From contig NW_004624743.1 of assembly GCF_000247695.1 (NCBI RefSeq), positions 5,533,692-5,597,691 on the forward strand: DNA of 64,000 bases. The letters are read 5' to 3'. This stretch comes from Heterocephalus glaber. Its lineage: Eukaryota > Chordata > Mammalia > Rodentia > Bathyergidae. Shown one piece after another: positions 21,991 to 34,955 of this stretch. Positions within the stretch are counted from its first letter, which is position 1. Each line of letters starts with the position of its first letter. Below the pieces are notes generated by a model. It did no database searches. It saw nothing but the letters and a program-made list of their open reading frames with translations, and had not been told where the DNA came from. Made by a program: the position numbers and the translations under genes.

Positions 21991-23149
21991 TATTTCACTG
22001 GAAGAAATTGGAAACATAAAGAGTGCTTACATTGCACCTAATAACTCCTGCCTCATTCATTTTCCTTTAAACTTTTGAACTGCCTCTTCTCTGTAATAGT
22101 TTCAAAATCCAAATACTCCTTCTCATTCCTATATTGTTTCTCATTAGTCCAAACTGCAAGTGCTTGTATAAATATAATTGTTTTCAAGGTGCTAAAGGTT
22201 TCCTATGAATTACAGTGACGTTTAATACTAAAGATGAAAGCTGTACCTGTAAATCTCTATAGGACCAACCCCTTTCTCTATTTTGGGGTTTTGGTGAAAC
22301 TACTGCTCAACTACACTTTAAGTTTCTTAGTGAGGGTATAGACACTTATTAAAAAAAACCCTAAGGTTTATTTCCTAGCAGAAGAATAAGTAAGGATTTT
22401 TTAAAGGCTTAGAGCACAGATGTTTTAAACTGTAGAGTACGTGATCTCTGATAAAACTATTCAATCTTTTCATCCTAGTAGATTAGCAAAAATAGACAAA
22501 ATGTAGACTTATGGCCATAGGCACATACCATTAAAATATTTATGAAAAAACACAAATCCATCCCATTGGCTACGATTTACAAAGTCTTGGCCCAGCTACA
22601 GGTTCTATGATCTTTTTGATGTCCTAAAAAGAATGTTTCTCCAAAAGATTATTTTGCTGAGTGAGACTTGTACTTATGAATTGATGGATAAGCCCAATAG
22701 GTCCTCATTTATATTTATTCTCCATTTAAACCTGGGTATCTTTCATTTGTTGATCACTTTCTTCTCGAATTCATGATGCAATGTGATGAGAATACAGTTG
22801 GCATATTGAGCATTTTACCTGGGGAGCCCCAGGGCTTCTTATTAATCCATTGAGCACCTTCTGTACATTTCACCCAGCTAAGGACAAAGGTGATGCTAAC
22901 TGTAACTCCATGTAGATGAGATCCTTTATAAAAATGCTAATCACAATGTCTTCACTTCCCAGCCCCCTCAATAAACAACATCTGTTCAGCCCTTCTATTT
23001 TTTTCAATCACTACAAGATTTTTTCTCATACTTACCAATGATTGTCTTGAGAGCCTTCCACTTTGATCCTGCTATACTGTCCCAAAGATAATGTAGTATA
23101 ATTTAGTTATATGACAATATGCCACTTCTGTTAGCAGATTATCTGCTAG
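21991..23149. other. AT-rich unassigned DNA
   Basis: No gene or repeat recognised. Confidence 0.35.
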
Positions 23150-23580
23150 ATAGTAATGCATAATGAACGACCCCCAAGCCTAGTGCCTTAAAATCATCAA
23201 GCATTTTATGTATCTTAGATTTTTGTTAGAGCAGGGGACAGACCTCTGTGGCATAACACTTCAGTTCCATGTGTTGCCAACTGTTGTCACTAGATATTAT
23301 TCAGCGAGAACTACACTACCCTCGATAATTTAGAATGACCTTACCTTTACATGTTTCCACTTGGCAGCGGTTTCTGAAAGGCTCAAGCTAACTCAAGCAA
23401 TTTCCCCCTCTCCACTTACTCTCAGGGACTCTTTCCTGGCAGGGTACTTAGACTGCTTCCTCAACTAATACTCCTTGCAAATTGTAGATAAGAGTCTCCA
23501 TTCTCTGTCTGCCACATTACCCCTTGGCCCACCCAAATTCCAGGGTGGGATTGTGAGGAGGTGTGTGAAGTCCTCATCCC
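23150..23580. repeat. possible ancient LTR fragment, antisense
   Basis: 'ACGACCCCCAAGCCTAGTGC', 'CTTAAAATCATCAAGCATTT' and 'TTAGAGCAGGGGACAGACC' parallel the '…CACCCCAAAACTTAGTGGCTTAAAAC…' start of a common mammalian LTR repeat in antisense. The remainder is too diverged to assign. Confidence 0.35.
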
Positions 23581-24639
23581 CCAATGAAAACATCCTGAAA
23601 GGACTTTTTAAATTCAATTCAGTTCCCACTTTAATAAAAATTTCAAAATATTCATATCACATTTAGAAAAACTGCATGCCACTTTAAAAATTCCATCTCC
23701 CTTCTTTTAACATGAAATCCTCCAATATTGGATAACCCCTTATCATTAATTTATATTATGTAATAGCAAGAAAATACAATAAACCACTATAGCTATGTGT
23801 TTATGTGGCAATGGTGACAGAGTGTAGATTTTATCAAATTAATCCTACCTTCATTTCTATTTATAGCATAAAGACAAATAACATATTAAAATCTATTAGT
23901 CTTTGTAAGTTCCCATTTGTGAGACTAAGGATATCATCTGTTTTCCAGTCTACTGCGTTAGTGAATCAGTGCACAGGCAAGCAGAGGCCTGGGGCTGAGA
24001 ATCCAAGTGGAGAGTGAAACACATTAGACGGGAGAGTGGATGTTGGGGATTTCTGCAGGGAGTTGTGTGCATGAATCTTCAAATGTTAGAGTCCAGAGAA
24101 ACACATCTTAACTCTGTCATGAAATAGCTAGGGTGCGTAAGTAAGTTATCTGTAATATTTATGTTTTGATGTATCCTTATCCTGAAGTATCAGTCCTTTT
24201 TAATTTCCCAGCACCTCCCGTACAATATGGTGGAGCATACTTACATGCTCACTGGAGCTGCCAAAGCAACCTTAGAGGGTTCATGTTGTGTTTTCCCCTT
24301 TCTCCTCAGAAGTTGACTTGTTGCCCTGATACAGCTTGTTCAAAAATCTCATTGCACTGTCTAGCTAATAAAAGCTTTTCTTAAAGCAAATTTTTTTAAA
24401 AGTTGCAATTATTAGCAAATGAAATGTATTGAGAAATGGGCAATATTTTTATCTGTATAGAAGCAAACGTAAAATCTGATAAAATGTCACTACTTAAAAT
24501 ACAAGATTTTTCAGGTTGAAGAGTGCAATTGCTGAAAATGTAACAATTGCTTTATTCCTCAAAGATTAACATTAAAGTCATGTGAACATCATTTCTGTAT
24601 TTTCATACATAGGAATGTGATGGGCTTAGCAAGGAAGCT
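23581..24639. other. unassigned DNA
   Basis: The frame at 24166-24384 reads 'PAPPVQYGGAYLHAHWSCQ...' but has no splice context and matches nothing I know. Confidence 0.35.
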
Positions 24640-24960
24640 CACTTACAAAATTCATCAACATTTTATTCATTTTACATAGTGCAGGAAATATACATTTTGA
24701 ATCGGTCTTTGCTGCTTGTCACCTTGTGGAGGCAAAAGCTTCATGATTAACTCGTCTGGACTGCCCTCAAGAGTCGGCCTCTGATAAATCTGATTATTAC
24801 CAGGTCAAGTAAGTCTCTCATTTATCAGCCTTTGTATATCCTGGCTGTCCTCTATGTGCATGTTGGAGCAAGATAATCACACCATGCTTGATGCTTGGAA
24901 CAAACAAATTGCTTTAATTTTGCTGGTTTTTTAATTAGGAAAAAAAAATAACTAGTGAGA
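24640..24960. other. repeat-free segment, candidate conserved noncoding element
   Basis: This stretch has balanced composition, no repeat signature and several homeodomain/GATA-like words: 'TCATGATTAACTCG', 'CTGATAAATCTGATTATTAC', 'CAAGATAATCACACC' and 'TTTTTTAATTAGG'. That style is typical of deeply conserved enhancers, but conservation cannot be judged from one sequence. Confidence 0.25.
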
Positions 24961-27900
24961 CTGATCAAAGATCCTCAGCTAAAAAGAATTTTATTTGCCA
25001 GGTCAATAAGAAAAAAAAGCCCAGGAAATAGAGGCTATAAAATGTATAATTACTTCTTTAGAAGTCAACAAATAGACGATAAATGTATATGTATTTTAAA
25101 ATGAAATTACACTAACATTTGAATTACTTTCTGGATTTTTTTCTCATCATTTACTGAATATATTATTCCTTTTATAATATCTTATTTCTCAAAATAAAAA
25201 TAATCTAAATTAAAATATTTTTCATGAAATGGGATGTATTTCATAACCTTCCATTCCACAAATTGACAGACCCTAAATCTGAGTAATTTTTAAAAGCATA
25301 TATATCTGAATTTGTCCACCTATGGTTAGGAATAGCTCTAATAAAATATTTAGTATTTTTGCCATTCTGCATACACATGTAATTAAACAAGATTGTGGTA
25401 AATATTTTTTGAACAATCACGAGCATATTTAGCATGCATGCATCGCATGGGTAACTAACGATGTACTCAATTCATACAGATAATGAATAAATGTCGGGTG
25501 ACAAGTCTTTCAGTGTGTCGGAATGAATGAATCCAAATCTGAAACTGAACTTCTATGTGCATGCCTCTCAAGGAATCCTTGCCCAGTGTTTTTCAGATGA
25601 AACACAGTGAAATATAGAGATTGAGATAACATAGGATATTGTGGTAACTGAGACAATAAAAACCTGAAATTGAAGCAAAGATGATAAATTTCAAATGACA
25701 CAGAGAAAAGAATAACATAACTGCAACCCAGCGAATTGAATGAAATAACATCAGTCCACACAGCCCCTGTTCAGACAACCTTTTTTGTTCAAACTGGTGA
25801 CATCCACAATGCTAATACACACTTCATAAAGCTCAGAAATATTAAGGTAATTTGAATTATTAAGCATAATTCAAAATAGTCATTTTATCAAAATGGCTTC
25901 TATTAAATAATGAAAGTCTGCCTTAATGTGGGAGGGAATGTGCAAATTTTTCTACACACACATCTACATTTAATTTTAAAATAACGCGTTATTTAAGTCA
26001 CTATGTCTATTGTTTTGACATAATCAATAAAATTATCTCCTTCAGGTTTTGTACATGCCTCTAGTGTTATTCATTTTTATCTTAGCAAAACTTATTTCAG
26101 GACTTGGGTGAATTCTAATGGGAAGTTTTATACCTCTATGAAGACACTGTGTATGGAGAACTTGCACGTTCAGCAATGTCATGAAGTATGAATTATTGGT
26201 AATCAGCAATGCATTCAGGAATTTAAATGTGTCAGGTAGTTTTTATGAAACAGTACTCACAATTCTGCTTTTCTTCCATTTAAAATTTTTAAAAACAATT
26301 TGAAATGTGCATCAATCTTTACAAAATTATATAACTGTCTAATTATACCACTTAACATCTGGGGTGCAGACTATGTTTCTTCTCTGACTCAAAGATATTG
26401 GGGCAGATGAAGTTAAAATGTTAAGCTTTGTTCTATGCATTTTGTTCAAATCTTATATCATTCATGTTTAATACATGTAATTCACTAAGTTCTGAAAAAT
26501 ATTTTGTATTTCTAATTTTCTCACACAGACTGTAGTATGGGAAGAATGTGTTACTATCACTGTAATGTTTAAATTGAGTATGTGACCTTATTTTTATCTT
26601 CCCTGATTCTCTTACTTCCCTTCAGATATTTTGATTCTTTAATAATAGCCATTTTTGTTTGTCTAAATTGTATCTTTTGTGTTCCATAAATGCCCAGTAG
26701 TCCTTTGCCCTTTTTCCTCTAACAGATAATTTCAAAGATCCTGTAAGAACTAATATTATATTTCTTTCACAAAGGGCTGATTACTTTTTTGATAGTCAGT
26801 GATCTCATTACAAATAATAATTACAAATAGCTAGCTTCTTAGAGCTTTCTACAAAATCTTGTTTTTGCTATTCAGCCTCTCAGTATTTATACAAATTATG
26901 TTTTGAATTCATTCCAGCCTCATGGAACATTTTGATAAATCACTGTCTTTAATATAAGATGTCGAATACTCTTGAAGAATATTTCTCATGAGGCAAAGGT
27001 ATTTCCAAAACGTTCATGGTCATGTACTTAGAAGATATTAGATGTTTCAATAATCATAAATACACAAGTCATTGTTTTCATCACACCACTTCCTTTATAT
27101 GTTACTGTGAATTTCCAAAACCAAAGTCCCTGAGAAAAGACTTTTGCATTAACTTCCTCATGTTGCAATGATTTTCCAGTTTTATAGTCCATTCTTCTTA
27201 AAAAGTAATTTAATGTTTTTCAACTTAGTCTAAGTTAATGCATTTAAAATCAAAGCCATAATTTCAATCCATGTTTTTCAGAGGGAAATGCAACTATTGG
27301 ATGGAATATTGGGAAGAATGAAGAACTTTAAAGACATAGTTAAAATATATACACATAGGCATGCGTGTGCACATTTTTCTTAGTTGTGTATATGAATAGA
27401 AACATATTTATATTATTTTAATTTAGATCATTCTTAGTATCTAAAATCACCAAGAAAAAAGTAAATAAATGGTATTTTAAGTAGACAAGCTAGAATATTT
27501 ATGACTTCGGGATCCGTAGATCCACATATATTACAATGAATATTGAAATTCTGAGAGTAATTAGTTAATATAGTTAGCAATTAGTTAACATGGTCACACA
27601 TACAAGTTGTAAAGATATTTTAAATTAGCAGTTTTAAAACTTTCTACCAACAGGAGTTTCAAATATGTAGCATAAAATAATAGGTGAGAAAGTAAAACTA
27701 TTACAGAGCAAGAGAAAAAAATAACCAGTCAGGCAATATCTTCTCTGTTTGGTGACCATGTGTTTTACACCTTCAACTTGATCTCTGAAATCAGAAGAAT
27801 AAAATTTCTAAAAAGTAAACGGATTCTCTGCCATTAAGTCATGAGAGACAAATGCAGTGACTGTCAAATTTTTGCTTATATGCATGTAAAGATAAGTCTA

Positions 27901-28114
27901 AAAATGCATACCTTTCTCATGTAGCATCTAGTGAGATTTACTTTACATGCAGCAAACTTTGCAGTGTAGTATGTAGTGAGCTTTGCCACACGCATACACC
28001 CATGAAATCACTAAAGTAGTGTGGGGCATTTCTGTCACCTCAGCAGAAGGCTTCTCTGGCTCCTTTGCTCCTTTCCTCCTTGGCCTCAGCTACCCTTTGT
28101 CACTGTAGGGCAGT
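24961..28114. other. AT-rich unassigned DNA
   Basis: About 3.1 kb without a recognised gene, RNA or repeat. It may be largely unique sequence. The minus-strand frame at 25761-25510 is short and unremarkable. Confidence 0.4.
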
Positions 28115-28390
28115 TTGTCTCTCATCAAGATTTACAAAAATCTAATCACAGTGTGCACTGATTTACTTCTAGCTTCTTCCATTCTGTTTTTTGGAGGTTT
28201 GCGCATGCTGCATGCTCCCACCGCTTTGTTTCTTTTCTTGCTGAGTGTAGTGTTTCCGTATGTAGAGATAAAACACTGTCCATCATTCTTTCTGTTGATT
28301 AACATTTGGTTTGTTTCCAATTTTGAGCCATCATAAGTAAAACTACTATGGGTATAATTCTTTTTAGGGGTAAATATCTCTTTTTCTTTA
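28115..28390 (-). repeat. old L1 3' region, antisense
   Basis: 'TTGATTAACATTTGGTTTGT', 'TTCCAATTTTGAGCCATCAT' and 'AAGTAAAACTACTATGGGTA' follow the antisense of the old L1 3' end (…ACATTTAGGTTGTTTCCAATTTTTTGC…AATAAAGCTGCTATGAAC…). Confidence 0.6.
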
Positions 28391-28429
28391 CAGAAAAAAA
28401 GTAAAATTTTGATCTCCCAGTTAAGTGTA

Positions 28430-29200
28430 AGTTTTGTTTTTACTATTAGCACGTTTGTTGTACATAATGAATACATTCATTGTGTGCAGTTGGTACACGT
28501 ATGTGACACATTGTAATTCTTTTATGCATCCTTTTCTCCCTCCTCTGATATCTCTCAGTCCCCTTCCCATTTGGAAAATGTTTATCTCCTGTTTCTTACT
28601 GCCTATCTTTTATTTTGTTCTTCATTTATACCTGGGGTTTCTAAATGAAGAGGAACCATACGATATTGGATATTGAAGCTTGTGTGTCTAATTTACTTCA
28701 TTTAACATTATGGCTTCTAGGTACATCCATTTTCTTACAAATGACTCAAGTTTTTCTTTGTTTATGACGGAGTAGTCCTCCATTGTGTATAAATACCACA
28801 TTTTCTTTATTCATTCATCTACTGATGGACACATAAGCCGCTTCCAAGAATGTTACATTTTATCTCTCAAAGAACAGTGCTGCTGTACAAAACTGTACAA
28901 TTTTTATATTACCACCAGAAGAATTCTGGATTTCATACTCTTGCCAATATCCATTACTGCCTATCTCTTTCATTCCAAACTTTCTATTAGGTGTATACTT
29001 GAATCCACTTAGGGTTTAATTTGCATTTTCGTGGGAACTCAGAAGGTGAGCATTTTTAAGTATCTATTTTTCATTTTAATGTCTTATTTTATTAACTGTG
29101 TGTTTGTTAGTTGTAATTAAAATTTTATGACTTTCTGGGGAGTTCAATTTTCAAGTCTTTTTCACAGAAACATTTCAAATAGTTAATTTAGAATAATAAG
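28430..29200 (-). mobile_element. L1 3' end (3' UTR plus ORF2 tail), antisense
   Basis: It starts with 'TTGTTGTACATAATGAATAC' and C/T-rich 3' UTR sequence (28530-28640). It then shows the ORF2-tail landmarks in antisense: 'TTATGGCTTCTAGGTACATC', 'GAGTAGTCCTCCATTGTGTA' and 'TTCATCTACTGATGGACACA', then '...AACAGTGCTGCTGT' (28875). It is 5' truncated and carries no usable frame. Confidence 0.75.
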
Positions 29201-29489
29201 GAGGTGGAGCACATTTTTCTTCCCATTTTTGTGTAGGTTAGTTTATTAATTCACTTCAAAGAAATAGTCTGTGGTAAAAGAGAAGCACAACAACCACTGG
29301 CTGGGGACACCTGGCAAACCGTACCTAAGCTAAGTGACTGCTGCTAACCTCGGATGTGATAAGCAGAAGAGATGGTGCAGTCCCATGTCATTGTCACCAG
29401 TGTGAGGCGATACCGTGAGAAAACACTTTCTGTATTATTCCTCACAGAAGTCATTGTAGCTGTCAGTTTCTGAGTCAGTATCAGACAAA
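29201..29489. other. unassigned, possibly L1-related
   Basis: 'CACTGGCTGGGGACACCTGG' and its neighbours do not match anything I can place. It may be the upstream part of the L1 3' UTR that follows. Confidence 0.3.
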
Positions 29490-29800
29490 CCTAAGTCAAG
29501 AAACATTGTACAAAGCACGGTACTAGGAACTAATCAGAAGTGCCATGGTTATTAAAAACAAGGACAATGGAAGAAACTGTCATAAACTGAAGGAGACTAA
29601 AAGAGTTGAGGCAACTCAGTGTGATGTAGCTTCCTGGACTTTATCCTAAATCAGAAAAAATGGCTTTAGAGGAACTGCTGAAGTTTCGATCCTGTCTGCA
29701 CTTTGGTTAATGGTTGTGGACCGGTATCAATTTCTCAGTGTCTTAGTTTCTAAATCGTGATAGTACTGATGAATGTGTCTCAGGCTATTCTTGTGATTTG
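29490..29800 (+). repeat. old L1 3' UTR (L1ME-like), sense
   Basis: 'CTCAGTGTGATGTAGCTTCC', 'TGGACTTTATCCTAAATCAG', 'GGTTAATGGTTGTGGACCGG' and 'GTATCAATTTCTCAGTGTCT' follow a known old L1 3' UTR order (…GGTTTCCTGGATTTGATCC…TAGTTTAGTTAATAGT…CCAATGTTAATTTCTTAGTTTTGA…). I first read the end as MIR, but this explains a longer stretch. Confidence 0.5.
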
Positions 29801-30334
29801 TAAATAAGGACTTCGTTCTTTGGCTAGCACATGTAATGTAATGTTTCAAAAACACCTTGGAAACTCTTCTTGAATGAGCTGTGACTTTGTTAATTTATTA
29901 GCTCTGAAAATATGCATCCTCTCCCAAAGTGAAGAAAAGGTGTCCGGAATTTTTTTGTTCTGGTGATGAAAATATAAATGCTGTTTTGTAAGAGAGCACA
30001 ATTTTTATTTAATAATTACAGTGTTTTATGATTGAAAGCAATAAGGCTTTAAGGAGAAAAAGTGTCTACTTACTTCATTTTAACATTGAATTAGCCTATC
30101 AGATAATACAAAACCTTGGAGCATTTTTTTCTATTTTATTCATTAATTAATATATATTTGTTTCATTGTCATATATCAAAAATAGAAATTTTGATAGGTA
30201 TAATTCTGTGATAATTTAAAATCTCTGTACTTTACATCTTTTCAAATGGCAATAATATAAGGCTATACAAAAATCAAAAGATGAAAATGTTCCACTATAA
30301 CCTCTTCTAATTCCCTTAATAATAGTTTTGGTTG
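29801..30334. other. AT-rich unassigned DNA
   Basis: Nothing recognised. Confidence 0.35.
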
Positions 30335-30466
30335 ATGATATCACTTTTTTTTCTTTTCTTTCTTTTTTTTTTTTTTGATACCAGGGATCAAACTCGGGTC
30401 TTTGCACTTGGGCAGCAGGCGGCGAAACCACTGTGCTAAATCCCCTGCCCTATGATATCACTTTTT
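30335..30466 (-). repeat. ID-like SINE, antisense, with perfect 15 bp target-site duplication
   Basis: Element about 30350-30451: a T/C-rich tail, then 'GATACCAGGGATCAAACTCG' and 'GCGAAACCACTGTGCTAAAT'. The flanks ATGATATCACTTTTT at 30335-30349 and 30452-30466 are identical. One base differs from the usual CCACTGAGCTAAAT word (GAG to GTG). Confidence 0.95.
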
Positions 30467-33229
30467 ATTGTGAGAGGAGAAAAATAAAATCTCTTATACA
30501 AGATTATCTAAATTATATCCAGTTGGAAGGAGTTCTCAAAAATGCATAATTTCTATTTTAATTGCGCTACATAACCATCCTCAAAAAAAAATCATAAGAA
30601 TTTCAAGAGGCCAAATCATATTCAGGATTATAATACCCATATTGACTCTCTAAATTAATAAAACAGAATTGGCCTTTACTCGAGTGGATTTTACGTATTC
30701 TGTTTCAAAGGAAGTATCTTTTGATTCCACTCTAAGTCATGTAAGTGAGAAGTATAAACGAGTAAAAGCCAGCGGTGATTAAAATTGTACATTCCTTCCA
30801 AGATAACTTTACTATCATCAACTTAGATTTGGAGAGAAAAATCAGGGTGAGAAGAGGTAAAGCAAGAAAGGTATCTTGCTTTAGGATCCAACCACCAAGT
30901 CTAAAAAATGCCCTCATGGTATGCAGCCTGAACATATCAATAAAACAACCTAAAGGGAAGAGAAAATCAATAAGCAATGTAACCTCTCATTCAACACAGG
31001 CATCATTTCCAAGGGAGGAAAACGGATGAGGTATCAGAGTTAACAATTTCATAAGCACATGGCATGGGATCGCACCTGTCCCCATAGCTAAAGGTCACTG
31101 CAGTCTGAAGGCAAGGTAGAAATCAGAGACGGGGAAGGATAAGGGTGAAAATCTTGCTGTAATGTATCCTTTAGGGAGCACTGGTGAAAGACATCTGTCC
31201 ATGTTCAGCACACACACATATTTTCTAATGTGTTACCTGAGCTGTGGTTGGTGGAGCCCACAGATGTGGAACCCACCTATAGGGGGCACAGTTATTTGCC
31301 ACTTCCTGGCTTCCACAAGCTAAGGAAGTCGGAGACACAAAGCATACCTAAGAATAGTTATAACACCAGGAACACCAGGACTGAAGTAATGGAAATTCAC
31401 GGAAAGTGAGAAAATGCTGCAGCCACAGGAAATAAACAAGGCTTCTTTTCTGTCAAAGACCAAAGTGGGTCAGTCAAAAGTAGGTGAAGGAGAGAAAATG
31501 TTTTAAGAAAGCACTGAAGCACAACTGTAGACAAATAGGAAATGGCAGCAGCAGATAGAGCAGGACCAGCACGACAAACAGCTTACAAGCGCAAATGCTG
31601 TAGACTAACTCTACATCTAGGGAAATGACACGGAGCAACAGGTTGTAAAAATAGGGACTTCCAATTTATCTCTATAATTCTCCATGCCCCTACAGAAAGG
31701 CAAAGCTCTTAGGTCATTTCTGTCATGTACATATAGATTTTACTGTCTTAATAATTTAACATTTAAATATGGTCAACATGACTGTAGACATTTGGGCATA
31801 CATAAATTCTGTAAAGCAATATAGCAGTGAGCACATTTAGAGATAGAGTATGTAATCAAAAATAACATATAACATTCCATCTTTCAGTGTGTTCTCATAA
31901 TTCAGTATGTTAGTGAGTTTAAGTTTTAACTTCATTAAATCAGAAAATCAATGGATCATGTTTGCATAGTATCATAATTCATCTCTTAACCCTTATCTGT
32001 GAGGCAACATGAAAAATGTCTGTTGACTTTGATTCTTAACTGATTCCAAGATCATCACTTACTTTGTAGAAAGAATTCAATGTAGGTCTGGATTGTTAAA
32101 AAGCAAGTAAGTGTCCATAAACACAAACTATATGAAACTGGAGATGTCACATATACTTCTATGAATTACATGTGGTTCCTATCATAGCATGTTGCATGTA
32201 GTAAGATGTATAGACACATTCTTGTCTAGGCTGAAAAAATTATCTTTATAAAACTAAGCTAAAAAAATGATGACCATGAAAATCATACTAGTATTGTATG
32301 ATGTTCACTAGATAATAATACTCATTAGTATTAATTAAAACAGCTGGACACAAACGGTGCTAATATACAGCCATGTATTGAATCCTGATGATGCCATTCA
32401 TTGTAAGGAAGGTGTTCTTACTCCAGTGTTTGGATGTTGAAGGCAAGTCCTAGTGAGAATCAGCGCTCTCCCTATGGTCAAAGAGCATGTAAAGGTGGGC
32501 ATGCGTCTTATCTTTGGAGTTACCTTTTCTCTACAGCTCAAGTACTGGGAAAAGAAAATCCCAACAGAAACCTTGTGGAGAATACCATTCTCTCTGTCTG
32601 CACTCAGCATCCGGTCTGATCTACTACCAGCAGTTGTATCAGGGAATACCCTGAATGCCCTGGCCCTCTTAGCCTTGTTCTACATCTAAGTCACATCTGG
32701 TTGTCCTATTTGTCTGGAGTGGCAATAGCAAAGTCCCCCTGCCACCCTGACCTCCACTGGATAGCTCAACCCAGAGGTCTGCCTATGTGCAGAATCCATG
32801 GTGGCCATGTTCTTGCTAACCCAGCTCCAGCTGCAGCTCCACAACCGGTTACTCGGAAGTGGTCTGATTCCTAAGCAGAAACAGCAGGAAAGCCCTTGTC
32901 TATTTCAGCCTGTGCTCCACAAGCAGGAAAGAAGGAAAGAGGAAACAGGGCAAAGAGAAAGGAAGTAGTAGTTCCTAAACTGAGCCCATTACTACATTAG
33001 CAACAAATATCCATACTTTTCTGATCTCTACCTATTGGCTTGAGAAGCCCAGGGCCATTGCCTTCTGTCCCAGATAATGCAAGAAGGACATTTAACAATG
33101 GGAGGTATTACAGGAAGCAGCTTCCACCCTCACAAATGTCACCAGCTGGGTTTTAAGAAGATCCTCAGAAGTACCAAGAAGTGTTAAGCAGACTAGTATG
33201 TTATTGAAAGGACATAGAAACCTAAACTG
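30467..33229. other. unassigned DNA, moderately mixed composition
   Basis: About 2.8 kb with no confident gene or repeat. 32420-32960 is less AT-rich and has overlapping short frames (for example 32453-32689), but no motif, splice context or known repeat was seen. 31240-31340 and 31490-31620 are likewise unassigned. Confidence 0.35.
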
Positions 33230-33890
33230 TATTTAGAGGTAAAACCCAGAAAAGTCATTCCAAACCTATAAATTAACCCTAAACAAAACTGTCTATTGAA
33301 AATCAAAATTGAAGATAGATTCTATCAAGAATATTCTAATATAATTATCAGAATATACAGGATATACTTGAAAATCAATTGTTCATACCAAGGGCCAGGA
33401 TGGTCATAATTTATGAAAAAGAAAACCATGAACAACAGATGCTAATAGCAAGTTAAATCAGATGATGGAATTGTCTAATGAGAATTTTGAAAAGCTGGTA
33501 TTAAAATTCTTCATCAACAAATTATCTTAAAAGTTACACATCATCAGCAAGGAAATAAAATTTATTCAAACAAAAGTAAATGTTTAAGTGAAACAATCCA
33601 GGCACAGAGAGGTACATTACCATACAATTTCACTTATATGTAAGATCTATAAATGTAGAACACATAGACATAGACAGTAGCAAGGTCATTAGAGTAGGGA
33701 AGAAAAGAGAATGGAGAGACGTTGATGAAAGAATACAAATTTTCAGTTAGTGTAGGTGAATTAGTTTTTGAAATATATTGTACAACAATTATCAGATAGA
33801 TGTGAGGTGATATATTCATTATCTTGTTTTGAAATCCCACATCATATATCAAGACATCACATTATATCCCTCAAAGGTACACAATGTTTA
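33230..33890 (+). repeat. old L1 fragments, sense
   Basis: 33610-33890 follows the L1M 3' UTR: 'TTTCACTTATATGTAAGATC', 'AATGGAGAGACGTTGATGAA', 'TTCAGTTAGTGTAGGTGAAT', 'TATATTGTACAACAATTATC' and 'AAGACATCACATTATATCCC'. 33440-33560 resembles an L1M 5'/ORF1-side region ('GAATTGTCTAATGAGAATTT') more weakly. Confidence 0.6.
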
Positions 33891-33974
33891 ATGTGGGAAT
33901 TAAAAATTGAAAAAATAAATATAGGTAGAAATTTAAAAACTGAAAACAATAACTGAATTAAGGTATTCATAACA
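33891..33974. other. short A-rich spacer
   Basis: A-rich sequence between two L1 pieces, possibly the decayed poly(A) of the preceding fragment. Confidence 0.3.
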
Positions 33975-34254
33975 CAGATACATGAGTTTAGTATTGCCAC
34001 AGGATACAAAATTTAATTTCCTTTCTACATAAATTCAATTGCTTTTCTACAAAAATAAAAAACAAATTAAAAAGTTGAAAGTTTACAGTACTGTTTACAA
34101 TTGCTACCAAGGAAAAGAAACACTTATATATAACAATCTAAGTAGATATGGACAGTACTCTGTGGAGGAAATTGCAGAATCTAAGGACAGCAGCAAGGAG
34201 GACCTACATAAATTGGCTGGAATAACAACTTAGTAAGGAAATCAGTTCTTTCAA

Positions 34255-34600
34255 AATGATAAGTAGCTTTGTATCTGTCAGCTTTGTTGTTGCTGGGACA
34301 AAATATGTGACATGGCCAACTGAAAGGAGGGAAGTTTTGTTTAGCCTACCGTTTCGGAGGTTCATTTTCCACTGCCTTCAGACAGAAACATCACAGAAGA
34401 AGGGCATGGTGGAGAAAAACTGTCCTCTTCATGGCACCAGGAAACAGAGCACAGGCACGAGTCATGAGGAGAAACTTCTTCCTCCATAAGTACAGCTGCA
34501 CCCACACCCCTCTGCCCTCCAGGTCCCACTCCTGATGGCATATTTATTAATAAGCATTGACTCACTCAGAGTGCAGAGCTCTCCAACCACCTGTCCCAAG
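34255..34600 (-). mobile_element. rodent MaLR-type LTR, antisense
   Basis: Antisense landmarks: 'GTCAGCTTTGTTGTTGCTGG', 'GACATGGCCAACTGAAAGGA', 'CGTTTCGGAGGTTCATTTTC', 'GAAGGGCATGGTGGAGAAAA' and 'CTTCATGGCACCAGGAAACA'. It is the same class of LTR as the sense copy at 19699-19970, and it splits the L1 ORF2 around it. Confidence 0.7.
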
Positions 34601-34842
34601 CCCTTCATTCAATAAAGCTGACAATTAAGCTTACCCACCACAAGATGAATTGTGCTTTCTAACAAAATCACATCCTTTTGACAAACAAAAACAAAGCAAG
34701 GATAGATTTATTTAAAATAAATGGCATTGAAGTCATTGGACACAAACAAGCACAGCTAAACTTCTATATAGCTTCCATATATCATCTATTTAAAAAGTTA
34801 GCTCAAAAGAGAGCCTTATCTTATGTGTAGAAGCAAGCATAT

Positions 34843-34955
34843 AAAAATCGAGAGAAAGGGCTAGAGATTTAGCTCAGTGGCACTGCCCCTGCCCCACAAG
34901 AACAAGGTCCTGAGTTCAATCCTTGGTACCAGAAAAAATAAAAAATCAAGAGAAA
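34843..34955 (+). repeat. ID-like SINE, sense, with target-site duplication
   Basis: Element 34858-34940: 'GGGCTAGAGATTTAGCTCAG' carries box A, 'AAGGTCCTGAGTTCAATCC' carries box B, and a short A-rich tail follows. AAAAATCGAGAGAAA (34843-34857) and AAAAATCAAGAGAAA (34941-34955) differ at one base. It lies inside old L1. Confidence 0.95.

Noticed and set aside
29690..29850. MIR element
   Set aside because: A longer and better ordered match to an old L1 3' UTR explains it.
34858..34940. Possible tRNA gene (box A and box B present)
   Set aside because: The flanking duplication, the A-rich tail and related copies elsewhere in the window show a SINE, and the cloverleaf is not maintained.
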